Source of the DNA: Defluviimonas salinarum
Lineage (GTDB): Bacteria; Pseudomonadota; Alphaproteobacteria; Rhodobacterales; Rhodobacteraceae
Assembly: GCF_026013545.1 (NCBI RefSeq)
Contig: NZ_JAPDOG010000029.1
Location: forward strand, 1 to 46,083
Direction: 5' to 3'
Length of the DNA stretch: 46,083 nt
The stretch's first letter is position 1. Every line of letters starts with the position of its first letter. The position numbers and the translations under genes were made by a program. Positions 36,729-45,299 of this stretch are shown here, piece by piece. Under the pieces are notes generated by a model. It ran no database searches, had not been told where the DNA came from, and saw only the letters and a list, made by a program, of their open reading frames with translations.

Positions 36729-36956
36729 ATGCCCCATTACAACGAGATGTTCGAGCTGTCCGTCGAAGACATGGATCTGATCGAGACGGCATTGCGGCAC
36801 AGCCGGGACTCGCTTTCGCAGGCCTTGCTTGAACGATCCGCCGCGGACCACGGCGACCGCGCGGACACACTGCGCCGAATTCAGGAGCTTCTGGGGCGGC
36901 TCCACAACCAGAAGATTTTCTACCGCCCCCGGTCCGGAGTTTACGTCGGAGGCTAG
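36729..36956 (+). CDS. Small conserved hypothetical protein (75 aa)
   Basis: A 75-residue soluble protein with two amphipathic helices (LSVEDMDLIETALRHSRDSL, then TLRRIQELLGRLHNQKIFYR) and a short C-terminal YRPRSGVYVGG. The second helix and tail resemble small conserved proteins I recall from Rhodobacteraceae. The start at 36729 is chosen for the excellent purine-rich site immediately upstream; the frame could extend to an ATG at 36693. No function is known to me. It is close to the denitrification cluster but separated by ~400 bases and a hairpin, so it is probably not part of it. Confidence 0.65.
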   Translation: MPHYNEMFELSVEDMDLIETALRHSRDSLSQALLERSAADHGDRADTLRRIQELLGRLHNQKIFYRPRSGVYVGG

Positions 36957-37442
36957 TTGGCACTCCGATCCGGATCGTTGTCCGCCGCGCCCGACAGAGC
37001 GAGGCCAGGGCGGCGAACAATGCGCTACAGGCCTCGGCTCAGGACGGTTGCCTCGGGTGCCGGAGCGCTGAACTGCCCGCCCGTGCGGAGTGCCCAGCTG
37101 CCCTCGCGTAGTGACGTCCGGACTGTATTTCCTGGCGCTCGGCGATCTTGCGTGGTGTCGAACCGGCGTGATCCGGATCCGAGACCGAGGCTTGCAAGCG
37201 CCCCGCTACGCTGCTCGTTCCCCGACGGCGCGTTTTCACGAACCGGCAAGGTTGACTGGTCGCGCGAGGGAGAGCGATTCCGGCGGGGTATGCCTGGGAT
37301 TCAATGCTCGATCATGCCGGGTGTAGTGTGAGCCGGCCGAGGCTCCGCTGCAGTTTGTCCGCGATGCTCCGCTGAGAAACGCCGTGCTTCAAAAGGCGCG
37401 GGGCCTTTCAAGCGAACGAAATGGAGATTCGGTAAGTCAAAC
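36957..37442. other. Gene-free region
   Basis: About 490 bases without a credible gene. Frames on both strands are short and show no domain or good start. Composition is less GC-rich than the denitrification region and the region may be decayed DNA. Confidence 0.5.
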
Positions 37443-38465
37443 TCAGCGAAAGCTCAGCGCACGTGACAGACGGCGGCCAACTTGGGTGATCGGCATCTCT
37501 ACCAAAGCGAAGTAACACATGCTCGCGGAGAGGAGGACCGCGAGGTAAACCACCAGCATTGCGTAGGGGCCTCCGCGCCACGCAAGCCAGGAGTCGAATT
37601 TCAGCGTCGCGAACATGAACGTGGCCGGGACGTGCAGCAGATAGAGCGCATAGGACGCATCTCCCAGTCGACGCAGGAATGGCCAGTCGGGCACGCGCTC
37701 GCGGCGTTCGAGTTCGACCAGCACAAGGATCAGAGCTGACGAGCCGAGGCCGAAGCCCAGTAGCCTGTGCAGCGGACGCTGATCGTCGCCGATGGCAAAA
37801 CCATAGCCAAGGCAAACAGCACACAGGACCGCCAGCGCAATGACGGAGCGGTCGTCAATTCGCGTGACATTGATCGCGACCCAGCCGACCGCGAGCCCGA
37901 GAATGAACAGCAGGTTCAGCGCACTCGTCATCGGCCAGGCGGCATCCGCCGGAATGGGACCCCAACTGCCGAGCGCGAAGATCCCTATGGCCACCAGCAG
38001 CGCCGCGGGAAAGAAGCGGTCCCGCCCGAAGGTCAGGCAGATCGCAAAGGCCAGATAAAAAAGCAGCTCGAAGCTGAGGGACCAAGTCGGAAAGATCAGA
38101 AGCCTTGCGGCATTGGATTCGGTCAGGGTCAGTGACCCAACCAGATTCAGTCCCTCCGGAACCCATTCCTCCACGCCTGTCGTGCCGGCTTTGAAGGCCA
38201 GGAACGCGAGGGCAATCGGAAGATACCCTCCATATATGCGGATGGCCCGTCGCCAAAGGAAGACGCCCGGCGACGCCGTCAGGCGCGTTGTCCACACCAT
38301 GATGAAGCCGGCGAGCACGAAGAAGATCGGGACTCCGCCATGCCCCCAGTCCACCAATGAAGCGATCGCCGGCGATCCGCCCGCCGAGACGAATTTGTCT
38401 CGGTAGTGAAACAGGACTACGGCCAGAGCCGCGAACGCGCGAAGGTACTGGAGTGAGTTCAGCAT
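37443..38465 (-). CDS. Acyltransferase 3 (OafA/NodX-type) membrane protein
   Basis: A 340-residue integral membrane O-acyltransferase with about ten hydrophobic segments. The N-terminal motif SLQYLRAFAALAVVLFHYRD contains the R and H typical of the family, followed by GGVPIFFVLAGFIMVW and LIFPTWSLSFELLFYLAFAI. Near the C-terminus are GDASYALYLLHVP and FALVEMPI, with the conserved His-Val-Pro and Glu. Such proteins acetylate or acylate exported sugars (O-antigen, exopolysaccharide). No polysaccharide genes adjoin it. The lower GC content and lone position suggest a transferred gene. Confidence 0.88.
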   Translation of the reverse strand: MLNSLQYLRAFAALAVVLFHYRDKFVSAGGSPAIASLVDWGHGGVPIFFVLAGFIMVWTTRLTASPGVFLWRRAIRIYGGYLPIALAFLAFKAGTTGVEEWVPEGLNLVGSLTLTESNAARLLIFPTWSLSFELLFYLAFAICLTFGRDRFFPAALLVAIGIFALGSWGPIPADAAWPMTSALNLLFILGLAVGWVAINVTRIDDRSVIALAVLCAVCLGYGFAIGDDQRPLHRLLGFGLGSSALILVLVELERRERVPDWPFLRRLGDASYALYLLHVPATFMFATLKFDSWLAWRGGPYAMLVVYLAVLLSASMCYFALVEMPITQVGRRLSRALSFR

Positions 38466-38896
38466 GCAGCCTTAGGCCTGTTTTGAAGAGCTCTGTTCGA
38501 AACCCGGAGGGATCCCGTGGGAATGCTACTTATGCGTGTCCCAGGTGACGCCTTACTCTCCCGCATCGGGCGGTACAATTGCTGAATCGGCCCGACGGCT
38601 GAGGCTGCGTGGAAACTGGCGGTGGGAGCGCTGGACAGGGACTTTCCCTTAGAAGCGCCGGCTCGGGGGCAAGAGGACGGAACGTGGCAGGCCGATCGTT
38701 GAGCCAGCTCTGCCGTAGCGACAGGAGTTGGCTTTTCTACGGCACGCGGTCCAGCCAACCGCGCAAGGCGTAGCGGTGCGTCCCTCGTTAAGCCAACGAC
38801 CGCAGCCAGAGCGCGGTGTCTCCTTGCCGCGTGATCCAGCAGCGCTCCCGGGCATAGGTCTGGGAGCGCCTTTCGTTTACGGCTACAAGAATGCAG
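38466..38896. other. Gene-free region
   Basis: About 430 bases with no supported gene. Short frames on both strands lack recognisable features. It lies inside the lower-GC stretch between the acyltransferase and the tRNA. Confidence 0.45.
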
Positions 38897-39424
38897 TTAA
38901 CGTGTCGCCGGCAAGTCGCTCCATTTCACGCGCAGGAACGATCTATGCGTATCTGGTAGATCCTTGCGGTCAATCATCCGCCCAGAAATTTGAAAGTCCT
39001 GATTGATCTTGACGACAAGCAGCTTGCTGAAGTTCCCAGCCAGCTTGACGACCACTTCGTCGCGACTTTTAAACGGTGTAATTGTCTTGATCTCGACGTG
39101 GTCATTGCCGAGCCTGCCGTCAGCGCCCTGCGCATAGTTCCGGTTCAACTTGATGCCGTAGGTGATGGCACCGAACAGTTCTCCGATGTCCCCATAGACA
39201 TTCAGGTGCAGACCCGTCTCGTAGTGGTAGCTCGCGGCCAGAGACATCAAGTCTTCAAAATATGGGATCAATGAACGGATGGCGTTGGGATACTTCGCTC
39301 CCCATTCCTTGTATTGAAGCTGTTGGTTGATCTCAGTCCAAGTTACCCACTCACCATCATCGTAGAATGCTCGATCAGACCAATCGATTTCGTCCATGCT
39401 TGCTCTCGCCATGCCTTCGGGCAT
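38897..39424 (-). CDS. Hypothetical protein with a possible PD-(D/E)xK nuclease-like core
   Basis: A protein of up to 175 residues. The N-terminal half is helical (EINQQLQYKEWGAKYPNAIR, then YFEDLMSLAASYHYETG), with a YGDIGELFGAITYGIKLNRN segment in the middle. The C-terminal half has GADGRLGNDHVEIKTITPF and VKLAGNFSKLLVVKINQDFQ. The D-x(n)-E-x-K spacing (DHVEIKT) with a following Lys/Leu strand is the pattern of restriction-nuclease-fold domains and resembles DUF6998-type proteins. I do not recognise a specific family. Starts at 39424, 39412 or 39397 are all possible. Lower GC than neighbours. It adjoins the 3' side of tRNA-Ala, a common island position. Confidence 0.6.
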   Translation of the reverse strand: MPEGMARASMDEIDWSDRAFYDDGEWVTWTEINQQLQYKEWGAKYPNAIRSLIPYFEDLMSLAASYHYETGLHLNVYGDIGELFGAITYGIKLNRNYAQGADGRLGNDHVEIKTITPFKSRDEVVVKLAGNFSKLLVVKINQDFQISGRMIDRKDLPDTHRSFLRVKWSDLPATR

Positions 39425-39568
39425 TGGAGCCTGACCCTAACATTGCGGCAGGTGTTTGACGACGAAACAGATCGTCTGCGTATTTCCGTTGTGTGAAGAA
39501 TCAGCAGCTTACGCACCTGCGGACCTACCGGCAGGTCTTACGCCAAACTTACGCAGCACTCTTGAACC

Positions 39569-39592
39569 AAAAAAAAAACCGCCAGCGGCGGT
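39569..39592 (-). terminator. Intrinsic terminator of tRNA-Ala
   Basis: On the minus strand a 6-bp stem ACCGCC / GGCGGT with a 3-base loop is followed by a run of ten T. It lies 32-55 bases past the 3' end of the tRNA and is a textbook rho-independent terminator, rare in this GC-rich window. Confidence 0.88.
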
Positions 39593-39623
39593 CTCGGTAA
39601 GCGGCTACTCTTGTAGGCGAATT

Positions 39624-39699
<76 letters not shown>

Positions 39700-39735
39700 A
39701 CCGGAGGTCCGGGCGTCGCCGCCCGCGTGAGGGGC

Positions 39736-39764
39736 GATATAGGGAACGCCGCGAGGCGGTGCAA
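39736..39764 (-). promoter_or_regulatory. Sigma-70-type promoter of tRNA-Ala
   Basis: On the minus strand TTGCAC (39759-39764) is separated by 17 bases from TATATC (39736-39741), a good match to the alphaproteobacterial housekeeping promoter. It would start transcription about 30 bases before the tRNA. Confidence 0.7.
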
Positions 39765-39879
39765 GCGAAAAATCGTCGTGCGCGAAGATCGCTTCACCGC
39801 AGCCCGCGGCCGCAAGCAAAACGGGCGCGGAATGGTCCGCGCCCGCTTCGGGTCTTGCCTTCGAGACGCAAATTGCGCG

Positions 39880-40209
39880 TCAGCTGTCGTCTTCTCCGGT
39901 CGCGACATCGGCGATCTCGTCGAGCGAGACGTCGTCGTCGCTGTCATCCTCGAGCAGATCATCGTCGAGATCGGAATCGCCCGAATCATCGTCGAGATCG
40001 TCGTCGTCGGTCAGATCGTCGACATCGAGGTCATCGGTCTTGGACGCGGTCTTCTCGCTGATCATCGTGCGGCCGCGGCCAGCGATCAGGCTTTCCGCGC
40101 TGAAGCTGTGGCCGCATTCCGGGCAGGTCATCGGGTCGCGCTGGAGGTCGTAGAACCGGCTGGCGCAATGCGGGCAGAGGCGTTTGACGCCCCATTCGTC
40201 CTTGGGCAT
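39880..40209 (-). CDS. TIGR02300 family (FYDLN-type) acidic protein
   Basis: A 109-residue protein of the alphaproteobacterial TIGR02300/FYDLN_acid family. The N-terminus has a zinc-ribbon-like set (LCPHCASRFYDLQRDP and MTCPECGHSF; Cys at 12, 15, 29, 32), and the C-terminal half is very rich in Asp and Glu (DDLTDDDDLDDDSGDSDLDD). Function is unknown. The start MPKDEWGVKR at 40209 fits the family; the upstream extension of the frame is spurious. It is divergent from the metallopeptidase gene. Confidence 0.9.
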   Translation of the reverse strand: MPKDEWGVKRLCPHCASRFYDLQRDPMTCPECGHSFSAESLIAGRGRTMISEKTASKTDDLDVDDLTDDDDLDDDSGDSDLDDDLLEDDSDDDVSLDEIADVATGEDDS

Positions 40210-40368
40210 GGGACACTCCTTCTGTGCACGTCTTTTCGAGAGTCGGTGCCAACTGCCACAAGTGCGCGGGGCTGTCAAAGGCTTTCCGCGATGGTGTTCG
40301 CGCCCGTCGCTTTTGCCCTTTTCGCCGCCCGTCGAGGTTGTATTGTGCGGTTCGGAAGGAATTTTTTC

Positions 40369-41055
40369 ATGACCCAACGCACATTACCCGGCGAGCCACC
40401 TGTCGAGGTCACGCTTCGCCGCTCCGTCCGCGCAAGACGTTTTTCGCTGCGCGTCTCGCGCCTCGACGGCAAGGTGACACTGTCTATGCCCGCCCGCGCC
40501 TGCGAGACAGAAGCCTTGGCCTTTGCCGAAGGCAAGGCCGACTGGGTGCGCCAGATCCTGCGGGGCACCGCCGCGCGGCTGGCTGTGGCGCCCGGTTCGA
40601 ATATCCCGTTCGAGGGCCGCAGGCTGGTCGTCACACCGGCGCCGGTGTCGGCGGTTCGCGTCGAAGGAACGGCACTTCTCGTGCCGACGGACGAGGCGCG
40701 GCTCGGCGCGCGGATCCTTGCCTTTCTGAAACTCGCCGCGCGTCAGCGCCTGCAGGCCGCCTCGCAGGCCCATGCCGCGACCATCGGCCGGCGGATCCGG
40801 CGCATCACGTTGCGCGATACCCGCTCGCGCTGGGGATCCTGCACGGCAGAGGGCGGGCTGATGTTCTCGTGGCGCCTGATCATGGCGCCGCCCGAGGTGC
40901 TCGACTATGTGGCCGCGCATGAGGTTGCGCATCTGGTCGAGATGAACCATTCGCCTGCCTTCTGGGCGGTGGTGGCGCGGCTGGCTCCGGATTACGAGCG
41001 GCACCGCGCCTGGCTGCGCCGCGATGGCGCCGAGCTGCACCGCGTCGACTTCTGA
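40369..41055 (+). CDS. YgjP/M48-type zinc metallopeptidase
   Basis: A 228-residue protein of the DUF45/YgjP family. The N-terminal half is basic beta structure (VTLRRSVRARRFSLRVSRLD). The catalytic part has RDTRSRWGSCTAEGGLMFSW and the zinc motif HEVAH (~184-188) followed by LVEMNHSPAFWAVV, which gives the third His. GGAAGG lies upstream of the ATG. Physiological substrate unknown; the fold is that of a SprT/WLM-like protease. Confidence 0.9.
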   Translation: MTQRTLPGEPPVEVTLRRSVRARRFSLRVSRLDGKVTLSMPARACETEALAFAEGKADWVRQILRGTAARLAVAPGSNIPFEGRRLVVTPAPVSAVRVEGTALLVPTDEARLGARILAFLKLAARQRLQAASQAHAATIGRRIRRITLRDTRSRWGSCTAEGGLMFSWRLIMAPPEVLDYVAAHEVAHLVEMNHSPAFWAVVARLAPDYERHRAWLRRDGAELHRVDF

Positions 41056-41095
41056 GCGGAAGCGCCCCCGCGACGATTGACGGCGGCAGGCCGGC

Positions 41096-41761
41096 GTGAT
41101 CACATCCGGCATGCTCTTGCAGACGCGGCCCTCGGACACGACCATCGCGGCGCATGACCGGCTCTACCGGTCGCTGCGCCAGCAGATCATGCATGGCGAG
41201 CTGGCGCCCGGCCAGGCGCTGACGCTGCGCGGGCTGGCCAAGAGCTACGGCGTGTCGATGACGCCGGCGCGCGAGGCGATGCGGCGGCTCGCGGCGGAGG
41301 GCGCGCTGACGCTTTCCTCCTCGGGGCGGGTGACGACGCCGGACCTGACCAACGAGCGGATCGAGGAGCTGGCAAGCCTCAGGGCGCTGATCGAGACCGA
41401 GCTTGCGACCCGGGCTTTGCCGCGCGCCCATATCGCGCTGATCGAGCGTCTGCAGGCGATCAACATGGCCAATGCCGAGGCGGCCGTTAAACGCGATGCG
41501 GTGGCCTATATCCGCACCAACCTCGAGTTTCACCGCACGCTCTACCTGCGTGCCCAGGCGCCAGCGATGCTGGCGGTCGCCGAGACGGTCTGGCTGCAGC
41601 TCGGCCCGACCATGCGGGCACTCTATTCGCGCCTGACCCGGGCCGAGCCGCCGCAGCACCACCGGATGATCATCGCCGCGCTGAAGGCGGGCGACGAGCC
41701 GGCCTTGAGACTTGCAGTGCGGACGGATGTCACGCAAGGTTTGCGTCATATTGCCGGGTAG
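41096..41761 (+). CDS. GntR-family transcriptional regulator (FadR/FCD type)
   Basis: A ~220-residue regulator. The N-terminal winged helix (HDRLYRSLRQQIMHGELAPG, then LRGLAKSYGVSMTPAREAMR) is followed by an all-helical FCD effector domain (IEELASLRALIETELATRAL, then TNLEFHRTLYLRAQAPAMLA with metal-binding His, and HHRMIIAALKAGDEPAL). Start is GTG at 41096, or ATG at 41111 if the first five residues are not translated. No obvious target operon adjoins; it may act on a distant catabolic locus or on the desaturase gene 79 bases downstream. Confidence 0.87.
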   Translation: MITSGMLLQTRPSDTTIAAHDRLYRSLRQQIMHGELAPGQALTLRGLAKSYGVSMTPAREAMRRLAAEGALTLSSSGRVTTPDLTNERIEELASLRALIETELATRALPRAHIALIERLQAINMANAEAAVKRDAVAYIRTNLEFHRTLYLRAQAPAMLAVAETVWLQLGPTMRALYSRLTRAEPPQHHRMIIAALKAGDEPALRLAVRTDVTQGLRHIAG

Positions 41762-41839
41762 ATGCGGGGGGCAGCGTTTCCGGTCAGTACTCCGCCTTGA
41801 GGGGGCGTTCGATAAGAGGAAGGGCCGGGTGAGCGAGCC

Positions 41840-42883
41840 ATGATGGATTTGGTCAGCGAAGTGCTTCGCTCTTTCGTACTACATTCATGGTCGGTGATCC
41901 GGTTTCCGTTCGATCCCGCGAACCGGATTTATTTTCTCTACCTCGCGACATCGGCGCTGTTCGCCTATGCGGTGTTCCGGCGGCAGGCAAGGGCCGGCCG
42001 GACCGGCAAACGCGCCTCATTCCTGCGGTTTCTGTTCCCGGCGCATGTCTGGAGCCATCCCTCGGCATGGCTCGACCTGCGCTATTTCTTCTTTCACCAG
42101 CTCATCGGCCATTTTCTGCTGCTCGGGCTCGGCGCGGCGTCCACGTCCTATGCCTTCGAGTGGTTTTCAGGCGGGGTCGGGATCATCGACGCCGCCACTA
42201 GTTCCGAGGCGGGGGGCGCTGCGGGTCTCGGCATGGCCGTCGGGTTCATGTTCGTGGCAACGCTCGTCGTCGACTTCGTGGCCTATGTGATCCACTACCT
42301 GCAACACAAGGTGCCGGTGCTGTGGCAGTTCCACAAGGTTCACCACAGCGCCGAGGTGATGCACCCGCTGTCCAACTACCGCGAACACCCGATCGACAAT
42401 CTCGTCTACGCGGCGGTGATCGGAGGCTCCTACGGGTTGGTGGCCGTGGCGGCCTACAAGCTCCTGGGCTACATACCGACGATGCCGATGCTTCTCGGCG
42501 TGCCGCTGCTGATGCTCGCGTTCAACCTGGCCGGCTACAACCTACGACATTCCCATGTCTGGCTTCGCTGGCCGGGCGTCTGGTCGAAGATCTTTCCTTC
42601 TCCGGCCCACCATCATGTCCATCACAGCTGCCACCCCGACCATTTCGACAAGAACTTCGCATTCATGTTTCCGGTCTGGGACGTGCTGTTCGGAACCTAC
42701 GTTGTTCCCGAGGACAACCGTGACGTCGTCTTCGGGATTCACGACAAGAAATCGGCGGCGGAGATGAACAGCTGCGTGAAGCTGTATTTCGTTCCCTTCC
42801 GCGATGCCTGGCGGCTTCTCAAGCGGCGCTACGGCCGGCGAATGGTCGGTGCGCTAGCCCGGGTGCGCGTCCGCAACAGGTAA
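41840..42883 (+). CDS. Sterol desaturase/fatty acid hydroxylase-family membrane protein
   Basis: A 347-residue membrane di-iron oxygenase. Several hydrophobic segments enclose the histidine boxes HYLQHKVPVLWQFHKVHHSA (H-x4-H and H-x2-HH), LRHSHVWLRWPG and HHHVHHSCHPDHFDKNFAFM. These are the fatty-acid-hydroxylase motifs. The substrate is unknown (sterol, carotenoid or lipid). Not obviously in an operon; it converges with lpd across a strong hairpin. Confidence 0.9.
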   Translation: MMDLVSEVLRSFVLHSWSVIRFPFDPANRIYFLYLATSALFAYAVFRRQARAGRTGKRASFLRFLFPAHVWSHPSAWLDLRYFFFHQLIGHFLLLGLGAASTSYAFEWFSGGVGIIDAATSSEAGGAAGLGMAVGFMFVATLVVDFVAYVIHYLQHKVPVLWQFHKVHHSAEVMHPLSNYREHPIDNLVYAAVIGGSYGLVAVAAYKLLGYIPTMPMLLGVPLLMLAFNLAGYNLRHSHVWLRWPGVWSKIFPSPAHHHVHHSCHPDHFDKNFAFMFPVWDVLFGTYVVPEDNRDVVFGIHDKKSAAEMNSCVKLYFVPFRDAWRLLKRRYGRRMVGALARVRVRNR

Positions 42884-42888
42884 GGAAA

Positions 42889-42912
42889 GACCGGCGGCTC
42901 TTGCCGCCGGTC
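42889..42912. terminator. Bidirectional terminator-like hairpin between desaturase and lpd
   Basis: A perfect 10-bp stem (GACCGGCGGC / GCCGCCGGTC) with loop TCTT lies 6 bases after the desaturase stop and 21 bases after the lpd stop on the other strand. Its symmetric position suggests that it ends both transcripts. Confidence 0.7.
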
Positions 42913-42932
42913 CGGCGCCATCCAGGGGTGGA

Positions 42933-44321
42933 TCAGCTGTGGATCGGCCCGTCGCCGCAGGCGAGCGCGGCTTCGCGCACCGCTTCCGAGAAGGTCGGGT
43001 GGGCGTGGCAGGTCAGCGCGATGTCCTCGGCCGAGGCGCCAAACTCCATGCCGACGCAGATCTCGTGGATGAGTTCGCCCGCCGAGGGCCCGATGATATG
43101 GGCGCCGAGCACGCGGTCGGTCTCCTTGTCGGCGAGAATCTTGACGAAGCCGTCGCCTTGGAACACCGCCTTGGCGCGGCCGTTGCCCATGAAGGCGAAC
43201 TTGCCGACCTTGTAGGCGCGGCCTTCCTCCTTCAGGCTCTCCTCGGTGCGCCCCACCGTGGCAACCTCGGGCGTGGTGTAGATGACGCCGGGGATCACGT
43301 CGTAATTGACGTGGCCATGCTTGCCGGCGATGACCTCGGCCACCGCCATGCCCTCGTCCTCGGCCTTGTGGGCGAGCATCGGGCCGGTGATCGCGTCGCC
43401 GATCGCGTAGATGCCCTTGATATTGGTCTGCCAGTGGCTGTCGGTCTTGATCTGGCCGCGCTTTTCCATCTCGACACCGACCTCGGCGAGGCCGAGCCCG
43501 TCGGTATAGGGGCCGCGGCCGGTCGCGACGAGCACGCAGTCGGCCTCGAGCGTGGCGGCGCTGTCGTCCTTCCTCAGCTTGTAGCTGACCGTGGCCTTGC
43601 CCTTCCTGACCTCGGCCGACTGCACCGCGGCACCGAGGACGAAGTCGAGGCCCTGGCGCTTGAGGAGCCGCTGGAAGGTCTTGGCGACCTCGCCGTCCAT
43701 GCCCGGCGTGATCGTGTCGAGATATTCGACGACGGTGACCTCGCTGCCGAGGCGCGCATAGACCGAGCCGAGTTCGAGCCCGATCACGCCGGCGCCGATC
43801 ACGACCATCGACTTAGGGATCTTCGGCAGTTCGAGGGCGCCGGTGGAGGTCACGATCACCTTCTCGTCCACAGTGACGCCGGGCAGGTGCAGCGGTTCGG
43901 AACCGGTTGCAATGACGATGTTTTTCGCCGCGTGGACCTCGTCGCCGACCTTCACCTTGCCGGGTTCGGGGATCGAGCCCCAGCCCTTGAGCCAGGTGAT
44001 CTTGTTCTTCTTGAACAGGAACTCGATGCCCTTGGTGTTCTGGCCGATGACCTCGTCCTTGTAAGCAAGCATCTTGGCCCAGTCGACCTTCGGCTTGGCG
44101 CCCATCAGGCCCATCTTCTCGAAATTCGTCTCGGCGTCGTGGAGCGCATGGGAGGCGTGAAGGAGCGCCTTCGACGGGATGCAGCCGACGTTGAGGCAGG
44201 TGCCGCCGAGGGTCTCGCGGCCCTCGACGACGGCGGTCTTGAGGCCGAGCTGCGCGCAGCGGATCGCCGAGACATAGCCGCCGGGGCCGGCGCCGATGAT
44301 GATCACGTCGAACTCAGCCAT
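42933..44321 (-). CDS. lpd: Dihydrolipoyl dehydrogenase (E3)
   Basis: A 462-residue FAD/NAD disulfide oxidoreductase that reoxidises dihydrolipoyl groups of 2-oxoacid dehydrogenases. FAD-binding [20 protein letters not shown], the redox-active disulfide [17 protein letters not shown] (C42, C47), an NAD loop [20 protein letters not shown], the [20 protein letters not shown] motif and the C-terminal catalytic His-Glu segment [14 protein letters not shown] are visible. Length is standard. Together with the E2 gene at the right edge it is likely the last part of a sucAB-lpd cluster for the TCA cycle. Confidence 0.96.
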   Translation of the reverse strand: MAEFDVIIIGAGPGGYVSAIRCAQLGLKTAVVEGRETLGGTCLNVGCIPSKALLHASHALHDAETNFEKMGLMGAKPKVDWAKMLAYKDEVIGQNTKGIEFLFKKNKITWLKGWGSIPEPGKVKVGDEVHAAKNIVIATGSEPLHLPGVTVDEKVIVTSTGALELPKIPKSMVVIGAGVIGLELGSVYARLGSEVTVVEYLDTITPGMDGEVAKTFQRLLKRQGLDFVLGAAVQSAEVRKGKATVSYKLRKDDSAATLEADCVLVATGRGPYTDGLGLAEVGVEMEKRGQIKTDSHWQTNIKGIYAIGDAITGPMLAHKAEDEGMAVAEVIAGKHGHVNYDVIPGVIYTTPEVATVGRTEESLKEEGRAYKVGKFAFMGNGRAKAVFQGDGFVKILADKETDRVLGAHIIGPSAGELIHEICVGMEFGASAEDIALTCHAHPTFSEAVREAALACGDGPIHS

Positions 44322-44405
44322 GGGGTACTCCTTTGGTCATTTCGGTGTCTGCGCGGTGTCGGCAGACTGTATGGCAGGCGTCGGACCCTGCGGCGGGCGT
44401 CGGAC

Positions 44406-44475
44406 GGGGGGCTGTCTGCCCCCCGCCGCGGCCATTCGGCCGCGCCCCCCGAGGATATTTGCGAAAAGAAGAAAT
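44406..44475. repeat. Intergenic double hairpin with GAGGATATTTGCGAAAAG tail
   Basis: Two adjoining stems (GGGGGGC / GCCCCCC at 44406-44424, and CGCGGCC / GGCCGCG at 44427-44444) are followed by cccccgaggatatttgcg and an A-rich tail. This layout resembles an intergenic element I recall as frequent in Rhodobacteraceae genomes. It may act as a terminator for the MAPEG transcript on the minus strand. The copy number cannot be seen from one window. Confidence 0.6.
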
Positions 44476-44870
44476 CATGAGGCCATCAGCGCCATGAGGT
44501 AGAGCAGCACGGTCGCGGCGAAGCCGACGAGCCAGAGAAGGGTGCGGATGCCGGTAATGCCGAGGCCGTAGGCCGGGACGTAGAGCACGCGGGCGATCAG
44601 GAAGGCCTGGGCGGCGGTGAGCGTCGCCGGGCTGAAGCCGTCCTTCAGCGCGAGGATGAGAATGGCGGGGGCGAAGAGCGCCATCGCGGTCACCGAGTTC
44701 GTCAGCGCCCGGTCGAGGCGGGCGGTGATGCCGGTGAGCGTGCGGTGTTCGTCACGCGAGGAGAGGAGATAGCCCATGCCGAGCTGGCCGGTGGCGCCGG
44801 TCACCTTCAGGATCAGGATCACGCAGGTATAGAGCCCGTAGAGCGCGAGGATGTTCAGTTCGCTGGACAT
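44475..44870 (-). CDS. MAPEG-family membrane protein
   Basis: A 131-residue protein with four membrane segments (LALYGLYTCVILILKVTGAT, TAMALFAPAILILALKDG, AQAFLIARVLYVPAYGLGIT and LLWLVGFAATVLLYLMALMA). The ARLDRALTNSVTAMALFAP and ARVLYVPAYGLG motifs define the MAPEG superfamily (membrane glutathione-S-transferase-like). Glutathione-dependent activity is likely but not proven. It lies 153 bases upstream of lpd on the same strand, separated by the intergenic double hairpin. Confidence 0.85.
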   Translation of the reverse strand: MSSELNILALYGLYTCVILILKVTGATGQLGMGYLLSSRDEHRTLTGITARLDRALTNSVTAMALFAPAILILALKDGFSPATLTAAQAFLIARVLYVPAYGLGITGIRTLLWLVGFAATVLLYLMALMAS

Positions 44871-44882
44871 GAGGTGGTCCTT

Positions 44883-45269
44883 TCACTCTGATGCGCGCAT
44901 CGCGACGGCCTGTACCTTGACCTTGCCGCCAAATGGCAACCGGGCGGCCTGATAGATGGTTCGTGCCGGCCGGTTCACCGGGAAGAGCCGGCCGTAGACC
45001 GCGTTGACTTCGCCGACATCATCAAGGTTCGAAAACGCGATGTCGACATAGACGATCTCCTCGCGCGCGAAACCGCAATGTGCGGCGATCCGGAAGACCA
45101 GCTCGAACGCGCGCTCGGCCTCCTCGGTGGCGCTGCCGGCGCGGTATCCGTCATCGTAGACGGCGAGCTGACCCGAGATGTGGCACGTCCCGCCTGCGAT
45201 CACCGCGTTGGAGATCGGGGAGGGCGAGGCGGGCACGCCCGGCACGTCGACAATGAACCGATGTGTCAT
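44883..45269 (-). CDS. RidA family (YjgF/YER057c/UK114) protein
   Basis: A 128-residue protein with the RidA core: HISGQLAVYDDGYRAGSATE near the start, EEAERAFELVFRIAAHCGFA, VDIAFSNLDDVGEVNAVYGR, and PARTIYQAARLPFGGKVKVQ at the C-terminus. The conserved Arg of RidA deaminases is present in the PARTIYQ segment, so imine/enamine deaminase activity or a close variant is possible. It lies 30 bases after the odhB stop and 12 bases before the MAPEG gene, in one likely transcription unit. Confidence 0.88.
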   Translation of the reverse strand: MTHRFIVDVPGVPASPSPISNAVIAGGTCHISGQLAVYDDGYRAGSATEEAERAFELVFRIAAHCGFAREEIVYVDIAFSNLDDVGEVNAVYGRLFPVNRPARTIYQAARLPFGGKVKVQAVAMRASE

Positions 45270-45299
45270 GGCATGCCCCTTCCCGTTCCGGCCGCTGCC

